From Linnemannia hyalina (Eukaryota; Mortierellomycota; Mortierellomycetes; Mortierellales; Mortierellaceae): 64,000 bases of DNA. Positions 1 to 10,800 of the stretch are shown piece after piece. Position numbers and translations under genes: made by a program. The DNA is taken from contig JAHRHY010000005.1 in assembly GCA_019671135.1 (NCBI GenBank), positions 310,001 to 374,000 on the forward strand, given 5' to 3'. The notes below the pieces were generated by a model. That model made no database searches. It had not been told where the DNA came from and worked only from the letters and a program-made list of their open reading frames with translations. Every line of letters starts with the position of its first letter. The stretch's first letter is position 1.

Positions 1-2486
1 TGTCCTCTCTCTTCTTCTGTTTTCGTTGCCTACAACGGTTAGAGTTGACACTCAAGTGCAAAATTGGCATCCAGTCAGGCACATAGAACAACGGGGTACA
101 TTGCATGGAGCACTGTCGTCCAAAATAAAAGGTACAATGCTACAATACAAAAGGCAAAGCAAAGAGGGACTGGACAAAAAATCCTCCGGACGTTGCACAT
201 GCATGGGTATCGGGTATGCATTCAAAAATGAAGTACGAATGGTTCGATCATTTCTTTAGCAAAAGAACGTCCATGTCATTGACGACAACAAAGCAACACC
301 TCTAGGAAGCGAACACAAACGACAACAACTGCGTAGGGTTTGTGCACACAAAGACTAGAAAAGAAGCCGTACCCTTGGACTTTCAATTGTTCAATTGTGG
401 AGAATTTATCCGGATTGCACTCAGCGCTTGCAAGAGTATGTACTGTACCAACGCTTAATTATCTGGGGCCCAATCTAATAAGCGATACGGGTTTGAAACG
501 GTCTCGGTCAGTTAATATATTATTACCTCATTCCTTGAACACTCAAGAACTTACTGCAGGAAGAGTGAGGAGTGAGTGAGTTGTTACCGGCCGTTCTTTT
601 TCTTCGGGTTGCTCTGGCAAGGGCAACGACTGACACCGAAAGATCGAACCAAGATTAGGGACAGAGTAATGATGGTGCCTGGAAGGCGATCGACTCGTTG
701 GCGAATGTCATTCTTCTTAGACGTGAAGGAGCGGCTCCAATTTCTATCTTGCAAGGGCACCATCCCTTCTTCCCCCTTCCTTTCCCCTTGCCCCTCTCTC
801 ACTCCTACACTTTCTCTTCATCCTACTTCCCCCTTATGCCTTACTTTTATTGGCACAGAAGGTGGGAAAAACACTAATGTCAATGTTCATGATATACAAA
901 TGACTTTTTGATGTGATGGACACGCCTCTACAAAATGTTAAATAATACACAAAAATGGGTCAAAAACGGGTCCCGAATACAGTTCTAGCGCCACCATAAG
1001 GACTTCAACGGGATTGCCATCAACATTGTCGCCCTCCTAACCCTCTGTCGTCGCTGACGACTTCTGTGTACTGTGGCAATAATATGTACAATTGGGTGTA
1101 ATGGCACCTCAATTCTACGCAAACGCGGACACATGGCACCAGTTCCAGCGCCCTACGTCACATCCATTGCTAACAAACCGGTCAAAGAATGCCTTCTTTA
1201 TCTACAAGCAATAACTAATAATAACACGGCGATGTTTTATTCCCATGCTCACTACCGATACGTGTTTTTCTCTTCTTCTTCCCTCTGGCAATTTGGTCAA
1301 AAAAAAAGAAAGAAGAAAAGATGCGAGAGAGGGAGTGGGCTGATAAATGGGCGTTTTTGGAATTCAACTCCGCGCATAGTACCTTATTCGTTGTCCCTGT
1401 CCCAGGCTCCCAGCTCCTATTTCCCTCACACGACCAAGAAGAAAAGTGTACGACCATCGAACAATACCTAACGACAACGGTACCTCACTTATCATTGCAA
1501 GGCTGCCCGTCTACAATTCAGGAAACATAAAACAGAAGCACATGCTTCGTCACGATAAGCATAAAACTGTTCTTATTGCACCTCCACCCTGGAGCCCTAC
1601 TTCGCCTAGGCCCTAGGGATAACGAAGAGGCAGGCTCCAAAAGAGCACCTTGTTACAAAACGCCTACAAGTCACGTGCGTGGTCACGCTCACGCGCACAG
1701 GGCGCCTGTGGGAGTTAGCTATCGTGATGTGGAGAGAAACAACATCGGGTGGGGTTGGTTAGGTTGTGCTTGTGGTGTGAAAAGGGAGAAGGGTTGGTGG
1801 GGGGGGGGGGGGGGGGTCGCTTGAGTCAAGCGCACACTCACACTAGCACTAATTGACATCAAGAATGCCATTTCAGACAGCATGGCCCCTTCAATGGTCA
1901 GTACCACCCTGGGAGGGATTGGATATCAACAATTACCACGAGGTTACTCCAGATATATGGGCTAGGGAAATTATCCACACCGGCAGCCTAGCATAGCTAG
2001 GGGTTAAGAAAGGGGGCTTACTGCCGCCGTTGTTGACGATGATAGGCAGAATGACGAACAAAGGGCAACAATCCACACTGGCACAAGATACGCTACTGTC
2101 TGAGAGTAGCGGCCAAGAAGAAAAGGGAAAAGAGCGGGGTCATGGGGTTGGAGAGGATACCAATCGTTGAGCTTTGACTCCCACCAAGCTAACAAGAAAA
2201 AAAATGACAGGGGCACGGCACGACCTAATTGTGTGCTGTCCTTCGACCTGTCATGTCCTATCCTGCGTGTTTTACGTTTGCATAAAACAGACTGAGCGTA
2301 TCCTATGTCCTGTACCCACATCCGTTACCACTTTAGGGTCAAGGGCCGCGCTCTGTGTTCTGCGTCGGCTTCGTGTGCTTGTCGATTGTTTACTCCTCTC
2401 CTTTATCCGCTTGAATGTTGATGGCAGTTGATGGGTTTGATGTTGAGACACTGTGGGAGGGCGAGCATCACTTCTTTGTTGACGAA
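1..2486. other. intergenic, no supported gene
   Basis: I see no convincing coding exon on either strand. The reading frames are short, overlap one another and lack plausible splice partners. The stretch holds an 18-base G run at 1799-1816 and a pyrimidine-rich block near 770-830. The left edge could carry the untranslated tail of a gene outside the window, but nothing shows this. Confidence 0.6.
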
Positions 2487-2511
2487 CCAATTTTTTCCCA
2501 CTCATAAAAGG
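2487..2511 (+). promoter_or_regulatory. CCAAT box and TATA-like box of the Cys-rich gene
   Basis: A CCAAT pentamer at 2487-2491 is followed 11 bases later by the TATA-like string CATAAAAGG at 2503-2511. The start codon of the Cys-rich gene lies 150 bases further on, after a leader with CACT repeats (2600-2625). The order and spacing suit a core promoter. This is sequence inference without mapped transcription starts. Confidence 0.5.
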
Positions 2512-2661
2512 GCCTTCTCCGCGCGCACTCATCTTCGTTCTTCTTCTTTTCTTTTCTTCATCCCTTCACGCAACAAAAAACTCCCACACTCACCCTCCCA
2601 CTCACTCACTCACTCACTCACACACTACCTCCTCCAAGACAACTCCAGACAAGCTATCATC

Positions 2662-3648
2662 ATGGGCAAGAAATCCGCTACCGCCGCCGTCAACCCAAAG
2701 CAGAACTGTGCCTGCGGACGCCACGCCATGGGCGAGAAGGAACCCTGCCGCTTGTAAGTTCATCTTCCTCTTGCTTCAGGAGGTTGAAAGCTGCCTCTTC
2801 TCTTTTCCCTTTGTTCGTATTTTCTCTTGGTGTGCGTGTGCCTTTTTCTTCTACTTTCTCTTCCTCTTAGCTGGCGTGTCTCTTTCTACCTTCTCTTCGT
2901 TCGTCATTGGGATACAATACACATGGGAACAGGATACTATCAAGAGAGCGTGCCTTTTATTTTCGCGATTCTTTATATCTGTGGAAGTGGTATACTTGTT
3001 TCTATGGTTACTCTACTTCTTTCATTGCTCCCATTGTGTCGTTCATTTTATTACAGTTTGCGTACCCCACATCCCTTTCTCCTCTGACGAGATATTACGC
3101 CCATTTCCCTTTGTCCTTTGTCGGGCGATGAAAAAAGCACAACCTTACTATTCTACCACTTGTTTGCTTGCTTGGTCTCGTGTTTCCTTTCTGTCCCTTC
3201 CTCCTGTGTTGTGATGTTGTTTTTGCATTAATTTCCCACACACTCTCGCATGACCCCCACCCATGGATTGGATGTCGGCTCACCTTTTTTGAACACTCTG
3301 CCAAACTGACTTCAATGTTGCACACGATATGCCCTTGTGTCTAACTTCCTCCTCTTTCGTCCCCGTCCTATATTCCTCCCTACCCTTCTCCCTCCTGTCA
3401 TCCAACATAGCTGCCCGAATGTTGTCTGTGACAGCTGCAGAGAAGAATACTGCTGTGGACCGATCTGCGAAAAGTGCGAGGGTGACCGCAAGACATTGAT
3501 GAAGTGCGACCAGTGCGAGTCGCCTGTCTGCGAAAAGTGCATCGTCATCACCAAGGGTGCGCGCGAGGGCAACCAGTGCAAGAGCTGCAAGGCCGGAATG
3601 AACGTCCCTGCCCAGGCTAAAGCCAACGAAGCTACCATCGGAGCGTAA
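2662..3648 (+). CDS. small Cys-rich putative zinc-binding protein
   Basis: Coding join(2662..2753,3411..3648) gives 109 residues. The single 657-nt intron has a GTAAGT donor and a CATAG acceptor, and the joined codon TT|C encodes Phe within the motif CRFC. The protein has 16 cysteines arranged as CAC, CRFC, CDSC, CC, CEKC, CDQC, CEKC and CKSC between about residues 15 and 90. This is typical of a protein binding several zinc ions. There is no signal peptide or membrane segment, so it is probably cytosolic or nuclear. The start has a good context after a CT-rich leader and a TATA/CCAAT promoter. I do not recognise the family. It could be a short RING- or B-box-like fold, but histidines are almost absent. 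The intron is unusually large compared with the coding length. Confidence 0.85.
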
Positions 3649-4572
3649 GCGCCGGGGGAAAAAACGACAAGCGGAAACGAGACGAGATGATGTTATGTCG
3701 CCGAGTCTTTGTTCTTTACTTCTTTTTCTTTCCCCCCGTTTCTTTTTTTTTGGTTCAATCCAGCTGAGCCGATCTTTTTTTTCCTTCATTCCCTCGGAGG
3801 AGAGTGAGAGATGATTGTTGCGTTTGAGTTGGAGGAGTTGAGTGGGGTTTCTAGTTCAAGATTGGAGGTTGAAGGGTTCAGAGGGTGATGTGGTGTTCTT
3901 TTCTAGTGTAGTGTCGAGCAGGATTGTACAAGGCAGCGAGCCTTTTCTTGTATCGGGGAACAACCCTTACTCATTTTCTCTTTTTTTTTTTCTACCTTCT
4001 ACTTTGTTTCTTTGTCCATTCTTCTTTTTCTTTTCGTCGTTCTGGTTTTCTTATTCTCTCCTTCTTTTGTCCATACTCTTTGTAAATTCTTCTCCCTCAA
4101 CCCTTCGCTTCTCTTTGCGAACAAATAAAAAAAACTCCTTTGCTTCCCCCTTATCTAAGTGGTCCTTCGTTATGACGAGATGTGGATTCGGCCAAAGATG
4201 ACGAGGAGTAGCTCCATCGCGTACATTCAAATCAGTGACACAACAGGGAGAGTAGAGGAGAGGGGAGCGAGGGTCGCTTTGCGACCCCTTACGTTTTCCC
4301 TCCGTCCTGTCTGCATCATCCATCATCAAGCGTGATCTCAAAAAGCAGTCTCATTACAGCATTTGAGAATGTTGCCCCTGTCCTTTGTCTCCTCTCCTTG
4401 GCAAGGACATTCACTTCAGAGGACACACGTTTTATTCGGTTTTTTATTACATGTGCGTAGGTGCAATGTGTGAACAAAGGCATACTCTCGACCGAGTTTC
4501 TCTTATCTGTTTTACATCCTGCTCCTCCTTGGCGCCATATCCTTACAGGAGTCGTTGCTTTTGGTTGCAAAA
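3649..4572. other. convergent 3' intergenic region
   Basis: This lies between the tail-to-tail Cys-rich gene and the I9 inhibitor gene. It holds T-rich tracts (3725-3785, 3985-4070) consistent with 3' untranslated regions. No coding exon was found. Confidence 0.6.
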
Positions 4573-5487
4573 TCACTTTTTATCGCCGCTGAGGAGGCTC
4601 TTGGCATAGATGCTGACCTCGCCATCGGGCTCGATGTAGTCGACGTGCTTGTGCGAGTTCAACGACGACACAGAAACATCTGGCATCTCGGCCGAGAACC
4701 CCAACAGCGCCGCGTCATATCTATGTGTAACCTTTCCACCTATTTTTTTTTTCATTGTTGATGAGGAGGCGAATAAAGTGCGTGAGTATTGTGTTTGCTC
4801 TTCGTACGTAATGTAGTAATGAAAGGTGTCCATGCGTTTCCTTTCGCCAATGATATATATTCCCACGACCCTTCCTCACGCAAAAAAAAAGAGTAAACCA
4901 AAAAAGAAAGACGAACCTTTGGACTCAACATCTTTGACGGCAGCTTCGATCTCACTCGCAGGGGTCTCCTTCTTGAAGACAACAATGACCTTGTTATGAC
5001 CCTCCAATGACGCCGCTGCTGCTCCTGTGCCCGCAGCCTTGGGGATTGTCGAAGGTGCCTCTCCGGCGGCGGTGGCGAGAGAGTGGGCAGTGTTGGCGCC
5101 GATGAAAGGGGTTGCGACGGGGAGGACGGATGCTTGAAGGGCGTCTGCGGTTGCATTGGTACCGGCTGCGGAGGGCTTGGGCGCGGACGAGTCGTGCGAG
5201 TGGCCGTGATGTGAGTGTTTGTGGTCTAAATTTCCATGGTTGTTGGATAGTCAAGGCAAATGCCAGTATTTAGTTTCTTTGAGACCGTAGAACCGTCATC
5301 CTTGAGTGATTCGCCCACGACGAATCCGGTGATAAAGATGACGCGGAGGTTGTGGTGAGAGGGTGTTGTGAGGACCAAAATGCACAGGGTATTTACATCC
5401 TGCTGCTACTGTCGCTGTAGTAGAGAGAGGTCGTTTGAGTCCTGCGGCCGAGTGTGCGAACGCCACTGGTATCCACTTACGAGACAT
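4573..5487 (-). CDS. peptidase inhibitor I9 domain protein (Pbi2-like)
   Basis: Coding complement(join(4573..4739,4917..5225,5481..5487)) gives 160 residues. The first coding exon is only 7 nt (ATG TCT C) with a perfect GTAAGT donor. Residues 1-13 are His-rich (MSHHKHSHHGHSH), followed by an Ala/Pro/Thr linker. From about residue 80 there is an inhibitor I9 fold: KVIVVFKKETPASEIEAAV, then YDAALLGFSAEMPD, then VDYIEPDGEV. This matches yeast proteinase B inhibitor 2 and subtilisin propeptides, which block vacuolar serine protease and form the LMA1 complex with thioredoxin. Yeast Pbi2 is about 75 residues, so the N-terminal extension is extra. There is no signal peptide. The donor of the second intron is a weaker GTTCGT. 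The domain call is firm. The micro-exon start rests on frame continuity alone. Confidence 0.8.
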
Positions 5488-5560
5488 TGTGTTGTTGAGA
5501 CTTGTTTTGTTGCTGTTTGGTGAGTGTTTTTTTTCTGGTGTGCTTGTGGTTGATGAAGTG

Positions 5561-5584
5561 GAATGAATGAATGAATGAATGAAT
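5561..5584. repeat. (GAAT)6 microsatellite
   Basis: Six perfect tandem GAAT units lie just upstream (on the minus strand) of the I9 inhibitor gene start, within its leader or promoter. Confidence 0.95.
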
Positions 5585-5787
5585 GAAGAAGACAAAAAGA
5601 AGCATGCTTGTGCGTCACCTGGGAACTTAACAGAAATGATGCACGTCACAGTTGCGACACGGGCGTGTGTCAGATATCTGTTGCATGAACGCGTTTTGAG
5701 CGTCAAGTTTCGCAAAAAGAAAAGCTAGAGGGAATGATGACTCGACTGGAGGTCTGGAGTCCCTTATGTCATTGATGATAATGGACC

Positions 5788-5797
5788 CCATATAAGG
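5788..5797. promoter_or_regulatory. CArG-like box (CCATATAAGG)
   Basis: The decamer CCATATAAGG fits the CC(A/T)6GG consensus bound by SRF/Mcm1-type MADS-box factors. It lies 301 bases upstream of the I9 gene start and about 2 kb from the 7TM gene. Such a decamer can occur by chance, so function is inferred only. Confidence 0.3.
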
Positions 5798-5850
5798 TGC
5801 ACTTGACGATGGTCAGCTACTTTAAGAGGAGAAGAACGAGTCGATTGGCT

Positions 5851-5875
5851 AACAATTGTGTGCCAAGCAATTGTT
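5851..5875. repeat. short inverted repeat
   Basis: AACAATTG (5851-5858) and CAATTGTT (5868-5875) form perfect 8-base arms around a 9-base spacer. It may be a dimeric factor site or a small hairpin. No partner feature identifies it. Confidence 0.4.
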
Positions 5876-7052
5876 CCGCACCAACTGAAAGGCAGCCTGG
5901 TTCTTGTCCCTTGCATTCAACATGCGCGAAGCCACGTGCGTTTCAGTAGTTTCCTAGCAGGGAAGAACTTGATGTCTGCTGTGGAGTTCTCAATACTCAA
6001 CACCCATGGCTATGCGATGACCCTAGTTCTCAACACGTGTGATGCTTTGAAATCATATATCCCGTTTCTTGTAGACAGTATACGGGTCTTGATACAAAGG
6101 TAGAGACATATTTGTACTGTACTACCGTCAGCAATTAAACAACAGCCACATGATAAAATAAAGCGGCGGCACAGTACCTCTCTCGCTTTTTTATAGATTC
6201 ATGTCATTTGCTGTGTGCATAGATTGCAAAAATGGGACCTAGCTGAACGTGGAAAGAAAGAGGGAACCTGACATGGAAGTTTTCCCGAGGGTTGGGTGGG
6301 ATATGAGAATGCAATTCATTAGGTGGCGCGGGCTAACTCTCCCACGGAAAAGGAAACTTTTTTTTCATTGCATCCACTTTGTTTTTCTCGTCAATTCACG
6401 AATGCATGGTATGGTTTGATAGCCGTCCGTTTTATTTTATGCTCACTCTGTGTACGGTACATATCTTTTCTCGTTTTGTATTCGTTAGTCTGTTCGTCGC
6501 CCGAACATTGAAAGAAAGAGTTGTGGTCGGATGAGAGCATTTCGCTTAGGGGGTTGTGTGTTTCTTCTTCACGTTCTTTGGCCTTATCGAGTCCCACTTC
6601 TTTGTGCGCTGGACTGTAGTCGATTGTAGACATTTGCATGGAGGATGGGTTGTGTTTTTTGTGCTTTGCAATCGAAAATGAGGGATGGGCTCCTATTGTG
6701 TTTTTTCTTTTGTGGTGTTGTTCTTTTCAATTGGCGACATGTCGAGGGTTGTGTTTTTTTCCTTGTTGTTATTGTTGTTGTTGCGGGCAAGAAGGAGGGA
6801 GAGCGTGGTGTGTTTGTTTGTGCATCGACAGGAAAAGTACTTTGGAGAAGGAAGAGAGGGTGTCCAAGTGTCCCAAAAGATAAAAATGGCCTGTGTGTGT
6901 AGTACTTTGTGTGATATGTGATCGATACTTGATGGAGCTGTGAAAATAGAAATATGATTTTCCGTCGTGGTCGGATGTATGTCCTATCCCATTGGCCCCC
7001 TCTGGTCTCTCAGTTCCACAACTGATGGTACCTGAATTGGGGGTTTAGTCAC

Positions 7053-7110
7053 CTCTCTCTTCTCTTCTCTTCTCTTCTCTCTTTTCTCTTTTCTCTTTTC
7101 TCTCTCCTTC
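7053..7110 (+). repeat. polypyrimidine TCTCT/TTTTC tract
   Basis: Tandem TCTTC and CTTTT units make an almost unbroken pyrimidine run in the leader or promoter of the 7TM gene. It is low-complexity sequence and may be part of the 5' untranslated region. Confidence 0.8.
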
Positions 7111-7803
7111 CTCGGCCCACCTGCTGTCCCCACTCCCTCCCTCTCCGTTCTTCCTTCCATCACCGCAGTGGCTCACTCCTCTCTCCTTCTTTTCATCACG
7201 ACAAAACTCGACTTGACTCTCGCTCCCTCATCATCCTCATCCATCCTTCATTCTTCACCACCCCCTTTTTTTACATAGTTGTTCCCCTTAACTTCCATAC
7301 ACTCTAACGACCATCCCGCTGTTCGTGCTTTCCTTTCATCTGATCATCAACAACGACAACGACATTCACTCTTCTTCTTTCGTTGACATTGCTTATTTTA
7401 CAGTCGCGACGCTCCCTTCCTATTGTACACAACATATAACATACCATCATAATCCACACATTCCCGCCACCTCACACTCCACCCTCCACTCTTCTCACTT
7501 CTCGTACTCCCCTCCAATCGACACACCGTTCATTCGCCTATAAACGAGACGCGCTTGGACACCTCACCCCTCTTTTTTTTCTACCTCTCGACACCCGGCC
7601 GACCCACCCACTGTCGACACGGCCAACCTCCTCCTTCATCCTATCAAACCATCAAAACAGACGTTCATGTGCAGGATACTGTGCGATTGTCTCTGGTCGC
7701 TCTAGTCTCTCAGCCCTTCTCCCACTCGCCTGTCGTCAAAAACCAAAAGAAATCGACTACCTTTTTATTTTCTTGCTCCAACCGACTGCCCCTCTGACCA
7801 ACA

Positions 7804-10800
7804 ATGGCTCGATTAAGTACGTGTTCCAAACAAAATGAGTATTCAAGACAGGTGGTGGATCATTGTTTCTCTCTCCAACTCCACGACCCACAATACACAT
7901 GGACAGAAAAGCTAAAAGCTGTTTGTAAACTTTCGCCAACTCACTATTTTTTTCTTGTTCGTCAATCATAGTTTTGGAGCAAGATCCTCCTTCACAGTCC
8001 ATCCATGCAGGTGTTGTCGGTTTGGTCATGCTGGTACGTGCACCTTCCTCTTTTTGTTCATTGTTCTTAGTGAACACTTGCTGTGAACGTTCACATTGAC
8101 GCCATCATGGTTGCTCGGTTCCCTACTGTACACCTCATTGAGGACACTCCTTTCATTCCTTTCAATTGTTCTCGGGTGCTCGTGCGGTTATACTCCACAA
8201 CCTGTACAAATATAGTCGACCGTTACCATATCGACTTTCATTCCCCTCTCTCCTTCACTTCCATGCCGCAATATGATACAGCCCAAACGTACTTCAAACG
8301 AACACTCCCCTTCACCTTTCCCATGAAAATCGTGAGCAGAGGACTAACCATTGCCCGATTCTTTACCTTTTCGTTTTTTACTCCCTCGTCTCTTTCATTT
8401 TCCGTTGTCAATTTTCTTTCGCCCATTTCCATTTTTCACGCCTTGCCTCGTGGTGCACTTCTTTTTGCATAACTGATTGGCTACCTGCGCCTCCCTTCAA
8501 CCCCCTTTCCATCTTTATTATGCGCGGCTATCCTTTTTCTTTTTCTTTTTCTTGTCGTCCATTGCCTCGCTCGCATGGCAAATTACCTCCCCTTTGTTTT
8601 TTATTCTCCGCGGCAACATTTGGTTGATAACACGGCTTCTAGATCTTCATATTACTGCGAGTGACGACAACAAGGGGTTTTGCGGCTTTGAAGCCTGGAT
8701 TCAACACGAGGGCTATTGTCACCTGGCTGTCATGTTCCTCCCTCGCACTCCTGGTCCTCTACAACTCCATCCTGGCCCGGACACTCTACACCGAGTCCAT
8801 GGCAGCCTACTACACCGGTCCCACAATGGCCAACCGGAAATCGAATCCACTCACCTTCCCGCGGAACTTTACCTTTACCGATATGTCTGGTAACTCGACG
8901 TGGAATGTCGACACTCAAGTTGTTCCAGATGGTGAACAGTTCTATCATATCCTGGCCATGAAGCCCAGTGCCCTCTACAACGACGAGGATCTGTACTACC
9001 AGATGTGTTTGAGGATCATGCTTAAGGCGGCACAGGGGGGACTGTTGGCGAGTTTATTGTTGTTGAACACTTATTGGTGTAAGCACGTTGAGGCCCTGGT
9101 GGACGAGGGCGACTTTATGTCGAATGCGGAGAAGTACTTCTACTGGATCCTGGCTGTCTTTGCCTTGATCGTCCCTGTCACGACGCAGTCTGTCCTGACT
9201 CTGGGCTTTAACGACATGATGAGGGGGGGCAATATCTCGGACTTGCTTCTTCTCATTGGTGGGACCGCCGTCTTGGTCTGCTATGTCATTACGTGCCGTC
9301 GACTCCGAGCCCTGGAACGCGATTCAAGGAATGTTTCCGGTGAAGATACATCGGTGACGCTCCAGCTCAGCTACTACATCTACTGCATCTACTGGCTGAT
9401 TGGCAGTATGGTCTTCATCTTTGCCATCGGGGTGTTGTACCGCTTCGACATTGACATCCTCAAAGCCCAGTGCAACCCTGTCAAAGCTCAGATCATCAGC
9501 GACCTCGAAGGCGCAACCTGGAACACGGTCCTCATCATGGTCTACCCGGCCGCCATGTTCCTGTTATACCCCTCTGTCGATGTCCTGACCAAGCCTGCTA
9601 ACGACCCTGCGCCACATTTCCAGAAACGTGTCCGGAGGGTTGTCAAGGACGCCCAGCGGTTCCGGGAGAGCCTTTATATTGATGGTGGGGGCGATTCTGG
9701 TAGTGGGAGTGGGTTCAATGGTATCTCGCGGCAGCAGTCGAGTCATCACGGATTGACTACTCATTCTGGACTTGCCCTGCAACATATTGCCGACAATGGA
9801 CAAGGACATAACGACCCGACGCAGCAACAGCAGCAGCAAGCCCAGCAACGATACAGTTATATTGAGCCCAAGCGGAGAGATCGGATGGATTCGTTGACGG
9901 CAATGGCGAGTGAGATGCACATGATTGAGCAGGTCAACAACGGGCATTCGCCTACTGGCAGCCATGGCAGGAACCCATCCACGCATTCCAGCTCTCATGA
10001 ACCCAGCCCAGATGGTTCCAAGCAAGGATCGTGGAGTGGTGGTGCTCAAACTACTGCTGCTGCTGACCAAGATATCGAGAGAGGCACCGCGAACAGGGCA
10101 AAAGCCGACAACAGCAACTTGGCGGTCGGTCTGTCGAGGCGGGATTCTGGCAGTCCTAGCAACTACTATGAGGATAGCAGAGACGTCGAGACGATGAAGA
10201 AGTGGCTTGCTCAAAATGGAGAATTGGATCGGGATAGCGTTATTGCGGGACTCGAACAAACCATTCATCCGGACCAGCAACGGTCATTGAACTATGCTGC
10301 CTTCCCCGCAGCACCGGCAACACCTCCCAACTTCACCACCACCGCTGCGTCTCCTGAGATTGCCTCGGCCAACCCTCGTCGACCCAGTGGAGAACACTAC
10401 GCCATGACTTCAACATCTACCTCGAGCAACAACAATGCAACATCGGCAGCAAAGACGACAACGACTGCAGGACCTTCTGGAAAACCCTCGGCTGCACCCC
10501 TAGCAGGCATTCTCAAGACCCGGAACAGCACCAGTAGCACTCGATCCAGCTTTGGACAGAACCCGTTTGAACAACAACATGCGACAGCAGCAGCCAACAC
10601 AGGCATGGGAATAACACCCGTCTACGGAGTCCGTACCAGCTCTGTCCATCCACAGAACCAAACTGGAGCAGGATCGAGGAAGAGTACCGAGAATCTTCCT
10701 GTCAAGCGACGAATCTCCAACTCTAGCGCCTCAAAGTCTAACACGACTATGACAGGACCTTCCCCAACCATGATGTCCGAGTCGTCGTCGACGCCCTCTC

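Larger units (their letters stand above)
5488..7803. other. divergent intergenic region between I9 gene and 7TM gene
   Basis: It holds the promoter and leader of the minus-strand I9 gene on the left and those of the plus-strand 7TM gene on the right. From about 7040 the plus strand becomes strongly pyrimidine-rich, a pattern also seen before other start codons in this window (17799, 36383, 50747). No coding exon is supported. A CArG-like box and an inverted repeat are listed separately. Confidence 0.55.

Noticed and set aside
9564..10280. Antisense frame of 238 codons inside the 7TM gene
   Set aside because: It is a shadow of the real gene's Gln/Ser/Asn-rich codons on the other strand.
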